Shown piece after piece: positions 52,985-62,286 of a stretch of DNA of 64,000 bases. The notes beneath the pieces were generated by a model. That model saw only the letters and a program-made list of their open reading frames with translations. It was not told the DNA's origin and ran no database searches. The DNA is from Janthinobacterium sp. TB1-E2 (lineage in GTDB: Bacteria > Pseudomonadota > Gammaproteobacteria > Burkholderiales > Burkholderiaceae_D). Position 1 is the stretch's first letter. Each line of letters begins with the position of its first letter. A program made the position numbers and the translations under genes. Location: positions 1,364,001-1,428,000 of the forward strand of contig NZ_CP142523.1 of assembly GCF_036885605.1 (NCBI RefSeq), given 5' to 3'.

Positions 52985-53014
52985 TTGCGACATATCAAAG
53001 TCAATGGATATGAT
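52985..53014 (+). promoter_or_regulatory. Sigma-70 promoter for the PEP-CTERM protein
   Basis: -35 TTGCGA (52985-52990), 18-base spacer, -10 TATGAT (53009-53014). It predicts a start near 53021, about 30 bases before the ATG at 53052. Confidence 0.6.
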
Positions 53015-53051
53015 ATTCTGGCGTCAAGTTAATTTTCTTTTTGGAAATAAA

Positions 53052-53996
53052 ATGTCAATCATGCCTAAATCATCATTCGTACTCGTTCTGTCGACCGTGT
53101 TTGCCGCCAGCGCCGCGCAAGCCGGTGTTGTCGATTTGGGCATCGGTGGCGCCAATTTATATTCCCTGAGCAACTTCAGCGCGTCCGGCAGCGATGTCGA
53201 AGGCGGCGTGCTGGTGGCCGGTAATTTGACGGCATCGAACTATTCCGTCAATGACAAGAACAAGGACGCCTACGTCACGCACGGTAATACCGGCTATGCG
53301 CTGGTCGTTGGCGGCAACCTGAACTACAGCTCCGGTTCTATCAAGAACGGCAATTACTTTGTGGGCGGCAGCACGACGACGAGCAGCGTGGGCCTGAACA
53401 CGGCGACCAAGACGATGGCGTCGCCCGTATCGTTTGCATCGACCTCGGCCCAGCTGAAAAATACCTCGGCCTCGCTGGCGAACGTGGCATCCACGGGCAG
53501 CAGCTCCGTGGCCTACGGTGGCATGACCCTGAAGGGCGGCACGGGCGGCGTGCAAGTGTTCGACCTGACTTCCGCAGCCCTGGGCGGGGTGAACAACTTC
53601 AAGTTCAGCAATCTGCACACGAACGACACCCTGATCCTCAATATCAGCGGCACGAACGTGAACCTGTCCGGCGGCTACGGCGATTTCAGCAAATACAATG
53701 TGCTGTACAACTTCTATGAAGCGCAGACGATCACCTTGAACGGCGTGGGCTTGTACGGCAGCGTCCTGGCGCCGCTGGCGACCATGGCCGGTGGTAACGG
53801 CCAGATCAACGGCGACGTGGTCGTGGGTAACTGGGCTTCGAACATCCAGGTCAACGCCAGCCATTCTTTCAACGCCACCAACGTGGCCGGTTATGTCTCG
53901 GCCGTGCCGGAACCGGAAACCTATGCGATGCTGCTGGCAGGCCTGGGCCTGGTTGGCTTCATGGCGCGCCGCCGCAAGAGCAAGACGGCAGCGTAA
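53052..53996 (+). CDS. Choice-of-anchor A protein with PEP-CTERM sorting signal
   Basis: A 314-residue exported surface protein. It has a signal peptide (about 4-24, ending AAQA), a choice-of-anchor A domain with many Gly/Asn/Ser beta strands (DLGIGGANLYSLSNFSA, GGVLVAGNLTA, NGVGLYGSVLAPLA, GQINGDVVVGNW), and a C-terminal PEP-CTERM tag: VPEPETYAMLLAGLGLVGFM followed by RRRK. The tag is cut by an exosortase (EpsH/XrtA) and such proteins go to the cell surface or biofilm matrix. No exosortase gene is in the window. An ATG at 53061 is an alternative start. Confidence 0.9.
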   Translation: MSIMPKSSFVLVLSTVFAASAAQAGVVDLGIGGANLYSLSNFSASGSDVEGGVLVAGNLTASNYSVNDKNKDAYVTHGNTGYALVVGGNLNYSSGSIKNGNYFVGGSTTTSSVGLNTATKTMASPVSFASTSAQLKNTSASLANVASTGSSSVAYGGMTLKGGTGGVQVFDLTSAALGGVNNFKFSNLHTNDTLILNISGTNVNLSGGYGDFSKYNVLYNFYEAQTITLNGVGLYGSVLAPLATMAGGNGQINGDVVVGNWASNIQVNASHSFNATNVAGYVSAVPEPETYAMLLAGLGLVGFMARRRKSKTAA

Positions 53997-54013
53997 CGTT
54001 CGCGCTGTTCGGG

Positions 54014-54040
54014 AAACCGCCTTTCAAGGCGGTTTTTTTT
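54014..54040. terminator. Terminator after the PEP-CTERM gene
   Basis: AAACCGCCTT (54014-54023) pairs with AAGGCGGTTT (54026-54035), ending in eight Ts. The convergent RutR-type gene ends inside it. Confidence 0.9.
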
Positions 54041-54707
54041 CGCCTGCCGGCGGCATGGACACGGCCGCCAGCACCATGTGCGCGATCAGGATTTCCGCAT
54101 CCTCGTAATCCTTGCGCGTGAGCTGCCTGCGTTCCAGCACCAGGGCCATCTGCGCCGAAAAATCCGCATACGATTGCGTCATGGCCCAGATGGCGAACAT
54201 CAGGTGCGTGGCGTTGACGGGCGCGATCCTGCCGGCCGCGATCCACGCTTCAAAGACGGCGATATCCTTGCGCAGCAGGGGCACGACCCGGTCGCGTATC
54301 TGCGCGCCGTACAGCGGGGCGCCATTGATCACTTCCAGCGCATACACGCGCGAAGCCCATGGCTGTTCACGTGAAAAACGCAGCTTGGCGCCGATATACG
54401 CGCGCAGCACGTCGCGCGGTTCATCGTGTGCATTGGCCAGCATGTCCATGCGCGCCAGCCAGTCGTCGAGCACGTCGTCGAGCACGCGCTGGTACAGCAG
54501 CTGCTTGGACGGGAAGTAATACATGAGGTTCTGCTTCGACAGGCCGGCCCGCTCGGCGATGGTGGCGATCGATGCACCTTCATAGCCGCTTTCCGCGAAC
54601 ACGCGCACGGCTTGCTCGAGGATGTCCGCTTCCAGGCGGTCGCGGTTTTGCAGGCGCCGGCCGCCGGCATTTTTCACGAGAAGGGCAGGGGATTTGTCGC
54701 TGGCCAT
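54024..54707 (-). CDS. rutR: RutR-like TetR-family regulator
   Basis: A 227-residue TetR-type regulator. The helix-turn-helix (GYEGASIATIAERAGLSKQN) and the following LMYYFPSKQLLYQRVL closely follow E. coli RutR. So does the effector domain, with PWASRVYALEVINGAPL and THLMFAIWAMTQSYADFSAQ. RutR senses uracil and controls pyrimidine degradation and purine/pyrimidine balance. It lies ten bases after the MocR-type gene on the same strand and is divergent from the pyrimidine-catabolic operon, so it likely controls that operon. A candidate site is at 62225-62240. Confidence 0.88.
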   Translation of the reverse strand: MASDKSPALLVKNAGGRRLQNRDRLEADILEQAVRVFAESGYEGASIATIAERAGLSKQNLMYYFPSKQLLYQRVLDDVLDDWLARMDMLANAHDEPRDVLRAYIGAKLRFSREQPWASRVYALEVINGAPLYGAQIRDRVVPLLRKDIAVFEAWIAAGRIAPVNATHLMFAIWAMTQSYADFSAQMALVLERRQLTRKDYEDAEILIAHMVLAAVSMPPAGEKKPP

Positions 54708-54717
54708 GGCGGTTTCT

Positions 54718-56175
54718 TTAGCGTGGGCGTATCGATTGCAGGAATGCCTGCAGCACGGGGGTATCGGTGTAGGCCACGTTGAAGCGGAACCACACCGTCT
54801 CGGGCGCGCGCAGCATGAAAAATTCGTTCGGCGACAGCAGGATGCCCGCCTTCAAGGCCATGTCGGCGATGACCTTGCCATTCCATTCCGGCGTCTGCAC
54901 GTCGGGCCAGCCGGCGCTGACGAACATGCCGCCGCGCGGACGCGCCATGGGCGCCATGCCCGCCTGTGCCAGGCAGTCGATGCTGCGCTCGCGGGCCGCA
55001 TCGAGCTGCGCCACCAGCCGTTCCACCATGCGCTTGTAGGGCCGCGCGGAGATGGCGTGGTAGACGGCACGCTCGTTGATTTCCGACGTCGTCAACCCCG
55101 CCAGCATCTTCACGCGCACCAGTTCCGCCACCAGCGACGGCGAGGCGCAAATCGACCCCACGCGCAGCACGGGCGACAGGGTCTTGGAAAAACTGCCCAC
55201 GCGGATCACGCGGCGCAAGCCGTCCATGGCCGCCAGCGACGCTTCGCCGCGCGCCGCCAGTTCGCGGTAGATATCGTCTTCCACCAGCCAGAAATCGAAT
55301 TGCTCGGCCAAGGCCAGCAGGCGGTGCGTCTGCGCCTGGCTGAGCGAGGTGCCCAGCGGATTTTGCAGCACCGTGTTGACGAACATCAGCTTGGGCTGCG
55401 TGCGCGCGGCTTCGCTGGCCAGCGCATCGAGGTCGAGACCCGCCTCGCCGCGCGCGATGCCCACGGGGATGCAGCCGTGGTGGCGGATCAGCGACTGCAG
55501 ATTGCTGTAGCCGGGGTCTTCCACCAGCACCGTATCGCCCGGCTTGGTCAGGCTGCGCAGGATCAGATCGAAGGCATGCGTGGCGCCATGCGTCAACAAG
55601 ACCTGGTCGGGCTCCACCTGGAACAGCTCTTCCGACAGGCTGCTGGCCAGGTGCTGGCGCAGCGAAGGAAAGCCCAGCGGGTGGCCATAGCCGCGCAGCC
55701 GGCTGGCGGGAATACGCATGGCCTGGCGCACGGCATCGAGCACGGTCGCCTCGCCATACATTTCGGGCGGCAGCCAGCCCGCACCCACGGGCAGGGCGTC
55801 GGACACGCCCGAATACAGATCGGGCGTGAGGGCGTCGATGGCGGTGGGGCTAGCGTGTACGGCCGCCTGCGGCGAGGCGGCGATATCGTGGCGCGCGACG
55901 AAATAGCCGGAACCGCGGCGCGACGACAGCAGGCCGAGGTTGACCAGGCGGTCGTACGATTCGACGACGGTAAACGTCGACACGCCATTGCAGCGGGCGA
56001 ACTGGCGCACGGACGGCATGCGCGTGCCGATGCGCAGGGCGCGGCTGCCCACCATGACGCTGATGGCGATGACGATCTGCTCGACCAGGCCGCCCTTTTT
56101 CTGGCGGTCGATGTCCAGCACGGGCCAGCCGGTAGATTGCTCGGGGGCATCGTCTGTGCTGTCGCTGTGCTTCAC
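54718..56175 (-). CDS. MocR-type regulator (GntR helix-turn-helix fused to aminotransferase fold)
   Basis: A 485-residue fusion. Residues about 15-85 are a GntR winged helix (GTRMPSVRQFARCNGVSTFT, VVESYDRL). Residues 120-485 have the fold-type I PLP aminotransferase layout with NPLGTSLSQ, WLVEDDIYREL and the PLP lysine in VGSFSKTLSPVLRVG. MocR/GabR proteins use PLP to sense amino acids and activate divergent aminotransferase genes. Here the divergent gene is beta-alanine:pyruvate aminotransferase, so beta-alanine is the likely effector. Cotranscribed with rutR. Confidence 0.92.
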   Translation of the reverse strand: MKHSDSTDDAPEQSTGWPVLDIDRQKKGGLVEQIVIAISVMVGSRALRIGTRMPSVRQFARCNGVSTFTVVESYDRLVNLGLLSSRRGSGYFVARHDIAASPQAAVHASPTAIDALTPDLYSGVSDALPVGAGWLPPEMYGEATVLDAVRQAMRIPASRLRGYGHPLGFPSLRQHLASSLSEELFQVEPDQVLLTHGATHAFDLILRSLTKPGDTVLVEDPGYSNLQSLIRHHGCIPVGIARGEAGLDLDALASEAARTQPKLMFVNTVLQNPLGTSLSQAQTHRLLALAEQFDFWLVEDDIYRELAARGEASLAAMDGLRRVIRVGSFSKTLSPVLRVGSICASPSLVAELVRVKMLAGLTTSEINERAVYHAISARPYKRMVERLVAQLDAARERSIDCLAQAGMAPMARPRGGMFVSAGWPDVQTPEWNGKVIADMALKAGILLSPNEFFMLRAPETVWFRFNVAYTDTPVLQAFLQSIRPR

Positions 56176-56532
56176 GGTGGCTCCTTTCTGCTCAAGTAAC
56201 CCCCAATAAATTCTTGTGATTTCTGACTTCCATAACCGGCGTTCTGCAGCGTTGCCTGCTGCTAGCAGTGCTTACACTGCGTCGCAACAGGCGCCTTGCA
56301 TAGCATCCGGTTCTGTTTGTCATAAATTCACAATAATTTCCCGGAGATTACTTAACACAAAACTGTAGTGGTTTTCCGACCTGTACGGTTGGGATACTTT
56401 GCCGTTTGTGTATCTGTGCCATTGGGGATGGCCTGTCTATTATTACATCAGCTTTTTGCCAACTGGTAAATTATTTTACGCATCGTCAAAAACGATCCTG
56501 GCCCCGCGCCAGCCCATCCCAAGGAGAAGGTC
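56176..56532. promoter_or_regulatory. Divergent regulatory region between MocR and aminotransferase genes
   Basis: A 357-base AT-richer spacer with no gene. ACC-TGTAC-GGT (56379-56389) is a short palindrome that could be a regulator site, but its spacing does not fit RutR exactly. No convincing -35/-10 pair stands out, as is common for MocR-activated promoters. Confidence 0.4.
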
Positions 56533-57849
56533 ATGAACGAAACAAGGCCGGAATCGATGTCGGCATTCTGGATGCCGTTTACGAATAACCGTGATTTCAA
56601 GGCCAACCCGCGCTTGCTCGTGTCGGCTGAAGGCATGTACTACAAGGACGTCGATGGCAACGCCATCCTCGATGGTACGGCCGGCCTGTGGTGCGTGCCT
56701 TGCGGCCATGCGCAGCCGAAAATCGTCGGCGCCATCCGCGAGATGGTGGGCCAGCTGGACTTCGCGCCCACCTTCCAGATGGGCCATCCGGCCGCCTTCG
56801 AGCTGGCGGAAAAACTGATGGATTACACGGGGCATAAATTTGGCCACGTCTTCTACACCAACTCCGGTTCCGAGGCCGTCGACACGGCCTTGAAGATCGC
56901 GCTGGCCTACCACAGGGCGCGCGGCGAGGGTGCACGCACCCGATTGATCGGCCGCGAACGCGGTTATCACGGCGTGGGCTTCGGCGGCATTTCCGTGGGC
57001 GGCATCGGCGGCAACCGCAAGACCTTCGGCCCCTTGCTGCCCGGCGTAGACCACCTGCCGCACACGCATAACCTGGACAAGAATGCCTACACGGTGGGCG
57101 AGCCCGAATACGGCACCCACCTGGCCGATGAACTGGAACGCATCGTCGCCCTGCATGACGCCTCGACGATCGCCGCCGTCATCGTCGAACCGGTGGCCGG
57201 CTCCACGGGCGTGCTGATCCCGCCGAAAGGCTATCTGAAACGCTTGCGCGAACTGTGCACCAAGCACGGCATCCTCTTGATTTTCGATGAAGTGATCACG
57301 GGCTTCGGCCGCATGACGACGCCGTTCGCGGCTGATTATTTCGACGTCGAGCCGGACCTGATGACGACGGCCAAGGGCCTGACCAACGGCATGGTGCCGA
57401 TGGGCGCCGTGTTCAGCAAAAAGTATATCCACGACGCCTTCATGGATGCGCCAGCCGGCATCGAACTATTCCACGGCTACACGTATTCCGGCCACCCGCT
57501 GGCCTGCGCGGCCTCGCTGGCGACCCTGCAAGTGTTCGAGGAACAGGACATCCTCGGTCACGCTAAAGCGATGCAGGCGTATTGGAGCGACGCCGTGCAT
57601 TCCCTGAAAGGCTTGCCGCACGTGATCGACTTGCGCAGCATCGGCCTGATCGCCGGCATCGAACTCGATCCCATCGCCGGCAAACCCGGCACGCGCGCCT
57701 TCAACGCATTCAAGCAGGCCTTCGCCGACGGCGTGCTGATACGCACGACGGGCGACATCATCGCCCTGTCGCCGCCGCTGGTGCTGGAAAAACAGCATGT
57801 CGACGAGTTGTTTGGCAAGCTGGCGACGGTACTCAAAAATCTCGATTGA
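56533..57849 (+). CDS. Beta-alanine--pyruvate aminotransferase
   Basis: A 438-residue class III omega-amino acid transaminase that moves the amino group of beta-alanine to pyruvate, giving malonate semialdehyde and alanine. Motifs are SAFWMPFTNNRDFKANPRLL, FYTNSGSEAVDTALKIA, GYHGVGFGGISVGGI, ILLIFDEVITGFGR and the PLP lysine in TTAKGLTNGMVPMG. AAGGAGAAGGTC precedes the ATG. Beta-alanine is the end product of uracil reduction by the genes downstream, so this gene and mmsA complete the route to acetyl-CoA. Confidence 0.94.
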   Translation: MNETRPESMSAFWMPFTNNRDFKANPRLLVSAEGMYYKDVDGNAILDGTAGLWCVPCGHAQPKIVGAIREMVGQLDFAPTFQMGHPAAFELAEKLMDYTGHKFGHVFYTNSGSEAVDTALKIALAYHRARGEGARTRLIGRERGYHGVGFGGISVGGIGGNRKTFGPLLPGVDHLPHTHNLDKNAYTVGEPEYGTHLADELERIVALHDASTIAAVIVEPVAGSTGVLIPPKGYLKRLRELCTKHGILLIFDEVITGFGRMTTPFAADYFDVEPDLMTTAKGLTNGMVPMGAVFSKKYIHDAFMDAPAGIELFHGYTYSGHPLACAASLATLQVFEEQDILGHAKAMQAYWSDAVHSLKGLPHVIDLRSIGLIAGIELDPIAGKPGTRAFNAFKQAFADGVLIRTTGDIIALSPPLVLEKQHVDELFGKLATVLKNLD

Positions 57850-57868
57850 ACTGCAAACTCAAACAAAA

Positions 57869-57937
57869 CCCGGGGTCAGACCCCCTCATCCATTAGCGTC
57901 GACTTTTGCGTTAGCGGCATTGAGGGTCTGACCCCAG
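57869..57937. repeat. GGGGTCAGACCC inverted repeat element, copy 2
   Basis: CCGGGGTCAGACCCC (57869-57884) faces GAGGGTCTGACCCCAG (57922-57937). Between the arms the sequence GCGTT followed by a TTGAGGGTC junction is shared with copy 1 at 48373-48440. It lies between the aminotransferase and mmsA. Confidence 0.75.
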
Positions 57938-57967
57938 CCTCTGCCCTTGGGGTTAAAAAGGAACACC

Positions 57968-59470
57968 ATGAACGATCTCGACACGATTACCCACTACATC
58001 AACGGCGCCAAAGTCGACACCCAAAGTGGCCGCTATGGCGACGTCTACAACCCCGCCCTGGGCGAACCCGTGGCCAGGGTAGCGCTGGGCACCGTGGAAG
58101 ACGTCGGCGCGGCAGTGCAGGCGGCGGCCGCCGCCTTTCCCTCGTGGTCGGCCACGCCGCCATTGACGCGTGCGCGTGTCCTGTTCCGCTATCTGCAGCT
58201 GTGCCAGCAGCATACGGACGAATTTGCCGCCATGCTCACGCGCGAGCATGGCAAGACCTTTGCCGATGCGCAGGGCGAGGTGGCGCGCGGCATCGAGATG
58301 GTGGAGTTTGCCGTCGGTATTCCGCAACTGCTGAAAGGCGAATTCACGGACCAGATTTCGCGCGGCATCGACGCCTGGTCCATGCGCCAGGCACTCGGCG
58401 TGGTGGCCGGCATCACGCCATTCAACTTCCCCGTGATGGTGCCGATGTGGATGTTCCCCGTCGCTATCGCCTGCGGCAATACCTTCGTCTTGAAACCGTC
58501 GGAGCGCGATCCGTCGGCGTCCCTGCTGCACGCGAAACTGCTGAAAGAGGCGGGCTTGCCCGATGGCGTCTTCAACGTGGTACAGGGAGATAAAGTGACG
58601 GTCGACGCCCTGCTTGATCATCCTGTCGTGCAGGCGATCAGCTTTGTCGGCTCCACGCCAATCGCCGAATACATCTATGCGCGCGGCAGTGCCAGCGGCA
58701 AGCGCGTACAAGCCTTGGGCGGCGCGAAGAATCACATGGTGGTGATGCCCGACGCGGACATGGACATGACGGTCGATGCGCTGATCGGTGCGGCCTACGG
58801 TTCGGCGGGCGAGCGCTGCATGGCCATCTCCGTCGTGGTGGCCGTGGGCGACGCGGGCGACAAATTGATCGATGCACTGGCAACGCGCACGGCCGCACTG
58901 AAAGTGCGCGACGGCATGGAAGATGGTGCGGAAATGGGACCGGTCGTGTCCCTGGCCGCCAAGCAGCGCATCGAAAAACTCATCGCCTCGGGTGTGGAGC
59001 AGGGTGCGACTCTGGTCGTTGATGGCCGCAACCATGTGGTGCCGGGCCGCGAGAATGGCTTCTTTGTCGGCGGCACTTTATTTGACCACGTGACGCGCGA
59101 CATGAGCATCTACAAGGAAGAAATTTTCGGCCCCGTGCTGTGCGTGCTGCGCTGTCCTGACGTGGTGCACGCGGTGGAACTGATCAACGCCAACGAGTAT
59201 GGCAACGGCGTGGCCATCTATACGCGCGATGGCGGCGTGGCGCGCGAATTCGTGCGCCAGATCCAGGTCGGCATGGTGGGCGTCAACATCCCCTTGCCCG
59301 TGCCGATGGCCTTCAACAGTTTTGGCGGCTGGAAGCGCAGCATGTTCGGCGACCACCACGCCTATGGTCCCGAAGGCGTGCGTTTCTACACGCGCCACAA
59401 GGCCGTGATGCAGCGCTGGCCGAACACGGCAAGCGCTGGTGTGGAATTTGCTTTTCCCCAGATGAAGTAA
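57968..59470 (+). CDS. mmsA: CoA-acylating (methyl)malonate-semialdehyde dehydrogenase
   Basis: A 500-residue ALDH of the MmsA type, converting malonate semialdehyde to acetyl-CoA, or methylmalonate semialdehyde to propionyl-CoA, with CoA and NAD+. Motifs are [47 protein letters not shown] and the active-site Cys in [12 protein letters not shown]. The CoA-acylating class lacks the general-base Glu, as here (GGAKN rather than ELGGK). AAGGA precedes the ATG at 57968. It takes products from both uracil and thymine breakdown. Confidence 0.95.
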   Translation: MNDLDTITHYINGAKVDTQSGRYGDVYNPALGEPVARVALGTVEDVGAAVQAAAAAFPSWSATPPLTRARVLFRYLQLCQQHTDEFAAMLTREHGKTFADAQGEVARGIEMVEFAVGIPQLLKGEFTDQISRGIDAWSMRQALGVVAGITPFNFPVMVPMWMFPVAIACGNTFVLKPSERDPSASLLHAKLLKEAGLPDGVFNVVQGDKVTVDALLDHPVVQAISFVGSTPIAEYIYARGSASGKRVQALGGAKNHMVVMPDADMDMTVDALIGAAYGSAGERCMAISVVVAVGDAGDKLIDALATRTAALKVRDGMEDGAEMGPVVSLAAKQRIEKLIASGVEQGATLVVDGRNHVVPGRENGFFVGGTLFDHVTRDMSIYKEEIFGPVLCVLRCPDVVHAVELINANEYGNGVAIYTRDGGVAREFVRQIQVGMVGVNIPLPVPMAFNSFGGWKRSMFGDHHAYGPEGVRFYTRHKAVMQRWPNTASAGVEFAFPQMK

Positions 59471-59516
59471 GGGTTTCAAATCACAAGCCGGCCGCACATA
59501 ACAAGAGGAATACGCG

Positions 59517-60884
59517 ATGATCGAGTCTTTGAACTATTTGCCCCATCCCGCCCTGCCCAACGAGGAACTGGCGGGCCATTTCACGGACCTGGCGCCGCCG
59601 CTCACGGCGCGCCAGGCCGCCATCGAAAGCGCCCGCTGCCTGTATTGCTACGACGCGCCGTGCAGCCGCATCTGTCCGTCGGAAATCGACGTGGCCAGCT
59701 TCATCCGCAATATCCACGACAAGAACATCAACGGCGCCGCCGCCGGCATCCTGAAACAGAACATCCTGGGCGGCAGCTGCGCCAGGGTCTGTCCGACGGA
59801 AATCCTCTGCGAAGACGTCTGCGTGCGCAACCACGACGCGGAAGGCCAGCCCGTCAAGATCGGCCTCTTGCAGCGCTACGCCGTCGACCACATGCATTTT
59901 GCACAGCACCCTTTCAAGCGGGCGGCCGCCACGGGCAAGACCGTTGCCATTGTCGGCGCGGGCCCTGCCGGCCTGTCGTGTGCGCACCGCCTGGCCATGC
60001 TGGGCCACGACGTGGTGATCTTTGAAAAGGAAGACAAGGCAGGTGGCCTCAATGAATACGGCATCGCCAAGTACAAGCTGACGGACGATTTCGCGCAAAA
60101 GGAAATCGACTTCCTGCTGGACATCGGCGGCATCGAGATTCGATGTCGCCAGGCGCTGGGCGAGAACGTGCAGCTGCGCGACTTGCACGCGCAGTACGAC
60201 GCCGTCTTCCTGGGACTGGGCCTGGGCGCCAGCCGCAAGCTGGGCTTGACGGGAGAGGATGCGCCGGGCTTGCTGGCCGCCGTCGATTACATCGCCGCGC
60301 TGCGCCAGGCGGACGACTTGGCCGCGCTGCCCGTGCCGAAGCGCGCGATTGTGATCGGCGCCGGCAATACGGCCATCGACATGGCCGTGCAGATCCAGCG
60401 CTTGGGCGCCGAGGAAGTCACGCTCGTCTACCGGCGCGGTTTCGACGCCATGACGGCCACCCACCATGAACAGGAAATCGCCAAGGCGAACCAGGTGCGC
60501 ATGCTGACGTGGGCCCAGCCGCAGCAAGTGCTGCTCGACGCTGGCGGTAAGGTGGCCGGCATGCGTTTCGAAAAAACGGTCATGCAGGGCACGCGTCTGG
60601 CGGGAACGGGGGAAACGTTCGACGTGGCGGCCGACGCCATCTTCAAGGCCATCGGCCAGAGCCTCGACACGGAAGTGCTGCATGACCCGATGGCGTCGCT
60701 GCTGAAACGTGAAGGCGACAAGATCGCCGTCGATGGGGGCTTTCGCACGGTGCTGCCGGGGATCTATGCGGGCGGCGATTGCGTGGCGCCGGGGCAGGAC
60801 TTGACGGTGCAAGCCGTCCAGCATGGCAAGCTGGCCGCACTGGCCATCCATTCCGATTTGTTCAATAAAGTGGAGGCTGCATAA
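59517..60884 (+). CDS. preT: Dihydropyrimidine dehydrogenase (NAD+), subunit PreT
   Basis: A 455-residue FAD/NAD and 4Fe-4S subunit. N-terminal cysteine clusters are CLYCYDAPCSRICPSEID (about 41-58) and GGSCARVCPTEILCEDVC (about 84-101). The FAD site is VAIVGAGPAGLSCAHRL (about 143) and the NAD site AIVIGAGNTAIDMAVQ (about 277). PreT passes electrons from NAD(P)H to PreA for reduction of uracil and thymine. Its stop overlaps the preA start by one base. Confidence 0.95.
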   Translation: MIESLNYLPHPALPNEELAGHFTDLAPPLTARQAAIESARCLYCYDAPCSRICPSEIDVASFIRNIHDKNINGAAAGILKQNILGGSCARVCPTEILCEDVCVRNHDAEGQPVKIGLLQRYAVDHMHFAQHPFKRAAATGKTVAIVGAGPAGLSCAHRLAMLGHDVVIFEKEDKAGGLNEYGIAKYKLTDDFAQKEIDFLLDIGGIEIRCRQALGENVQLRDLHAQYDAVFLGLGLGASRKLGLTGEDAPGLLAAVDYIAALRQADDLAALPVPKRAIVIGAGNTAIDMAVQIQRLGAEEVTLVYRRGFDAMTATHHEQEIAKANQVRMLTWAQPQQVLLDAGGKVAGMRFEKTVMQGTRLAGTGETFDVAADAIFKAIGQSLDTEVLHDPMASLLKREGDKIAVDGGFRTVLPGIYAGGDCVAPGQDLTVQAVQHGKLAALAIHSDLFNKVEAA

Positions 60885-62164
60885 TGGCTGATCTCAGCAT
60901 CGAATTTTGCGGCATCAAGGCGCCGAATCCCTTCTGGCTGGCGTCCGCACCGCCGACCGACAAGGCCTACAACGTGGTGCGCGCGTTCGAAGCAGGGTGG
61001 GGCGGCGTCGTGTGGAAAACCCTGGGCGAAGACCCGGCCGCCGTCAACGTCTCGTCGCGTTATTCCGCCCTGTACGGCAAGAACCGCGAAGTGGTCGGCT
61101 TCAACAATATCGAGCTGATCACCGACCGCTCGCTGGAGATCAACCTGCGCGAAATCACGCAGGTGAAGAAGGACTGGCCCGACCGTGCCATGATCGTCTC
61201 GCTGATGCTGCCTTGCGAAGAACACTACTGGGCCGACATCCTGCCCAAGGTCGAGGCGACGGGGGCGGACGGCATCGAACTCAATTTCGGCTGCCCACAC
61301 GGCATGCCGGAGCGCGGCATGGGCGCGGCCGTGGGCCAGGTGCCCGAGTACGTGCAGATGGTCACCGCCTGGTGCAAAAAGCACAGCCGTTTGCCCGTCA
61401 TCGTCAAGCTCACGCCCAATATCACGGACGTGCGCATGCCGGCGCGCGCGGCCAAGGCGGGCGGCGCGGATGCCGTCTCGCTGATCAACACCATCAACTC
61501 GATTACCTCGCTGGACCTGGACCGCATGGTGGCCCTGCCCATCGTGGGTGGCGCCAGCACGCACGGTGGCTATTGCGGCTCTGCGGTCAAACCGATCGCG
61601 CTGAACATGGTGGCGGAAATCGCCCGCGATCCGCAGACGCGCGGCTTGCCCATTTCCGGTATCGGCGGCATCGGCAACTGGCGCGACGCGGCCGAATTCA
61701 TCGCCCTGGGCGCCGGCTGCGTGCAGGTGTGCACGGCCGCCATGCTGCATGGTTTCCGCATCGTCGAAGAGATGAAGGATGGCCTGTCGCGCTGGATGGA
61801 TGAAAAGGGTTATGAACGCATCAGCGACTTTTCCGGCAAGGCCGTGGCCAACACGACGGACTGGAAATACCTGGACATGAATTACCAGGTCATCGCGCAG
61901 ATCAACCAGGACGACTGCATCAAATGCGGCAAGTGCTACGTGGCTTGCGAAGACACGTCGCACCAGTCGATTGCGCAGCTGATCGACGCCGCCGGCACGC
62001 GCACCTATGAGGTGATCAAGGATGAATGCGTGGGCTGCAACCTGTGCGAAATCACCTGTCCGGTGCAGGGCTGCATCACGATGGTGCCGCAGACGACAGG
62101 CAAGCCATACATGAACTGGACGCAGGATCCGCGCAACCCTCGGGCATTGGCGGAGTCGGCATAG
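60884..62164 (+). CDS. preA: Dihydropyrimidine dehydrogenase (NAD+), subunit PreA
   Basis: A 426-residue catalytic subunit. An FMN-binding dihydroorotate-dehydrogenase-like barrel (about 1-320) carries NPFWLASAPPTDKAYNVVRA, NFGCPHGMPERGMGAAVGQ and the FMN-phosphate region SGIGGIGNW. The C-terminus has two 4Fe-4S motifs, DCIKCGKCYVACEDTSHQ and ECVGCNLCEITCPV. Together with PreT it reduces uracil and thymine to the 5,6-dihydro forms, the first step of the reductive pathway. Confidence 0.96.
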   Translation: MADLSIEFCGIKAPNPFWLASAPPTDKAYNVVRAFEAGWGGVVWKTLGEDPAAVNVSSRYSALYGKNREVVGFNNIELITDRSLEINLREITQVKKDWPDRAMIVSLMLPCEEHYWADILPKVEATGADGIELNFGCPHGMPERGMGAAVGQVPEYVQMVTAWCKKHSRLPVIVKLTPNITDVRMPARAAKAGGADAVSLINTINSITSLDLDRMVALPIVGGASTHGGYCGSAVKPIALNMVAEIARDPQTRGLPISGIGGIGNWRDAAEFIALGAGCVQVCTAAMLHGFRIVEEMKDGLSRWMDEKGYERISDFSGKAVANTTDWKYLDMNYQVIAQINQDDCIKCGKCYVACEDTSHQSIAQLIDAAGTRTYEVIKDECVGCNLCEITCPVQGCITMVPQTTGKPYMNWTQDPRNPRALAESA

Positions 62165-62224
62165 GGCACGGTTATTGCGTGCGTTTTATTTGTAAACAGC
62201 GGCCGGCCTTTGCGGTAAGCTAGA

Positions 62225-62254
62225 TTGACTTAAAGGTCGCGCCGTTTCTATAAA
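62225..62254 (+). promoter_or_regulatory. Promoter with RutR-like operator before the NCS1 permease
   Basis: -35 TTGACT (62225-62230) and -10 TATAAA (62249-62254) with an 18-base spacer. TTGACTTAAAGGTCGC (62225-62240) matches the outer halves of the E. coli RutR consensus (TTGAC, six bases, GTCAA) at eight of ten positions and covers the -35, so repression relieved by uracil is plausible. Confidence 0.55.
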
Positions 62255-62286
62255 ACCGATCCCCTCCCAACCGATGGAGCATACCT

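Noticed and set aside
56379..56389. ACC-TGTAC-GGT before the aminotransferase as a RutR site
   Set aside because: The spacer is five rather than four bases and the outer TTG/CAA bases are absent.
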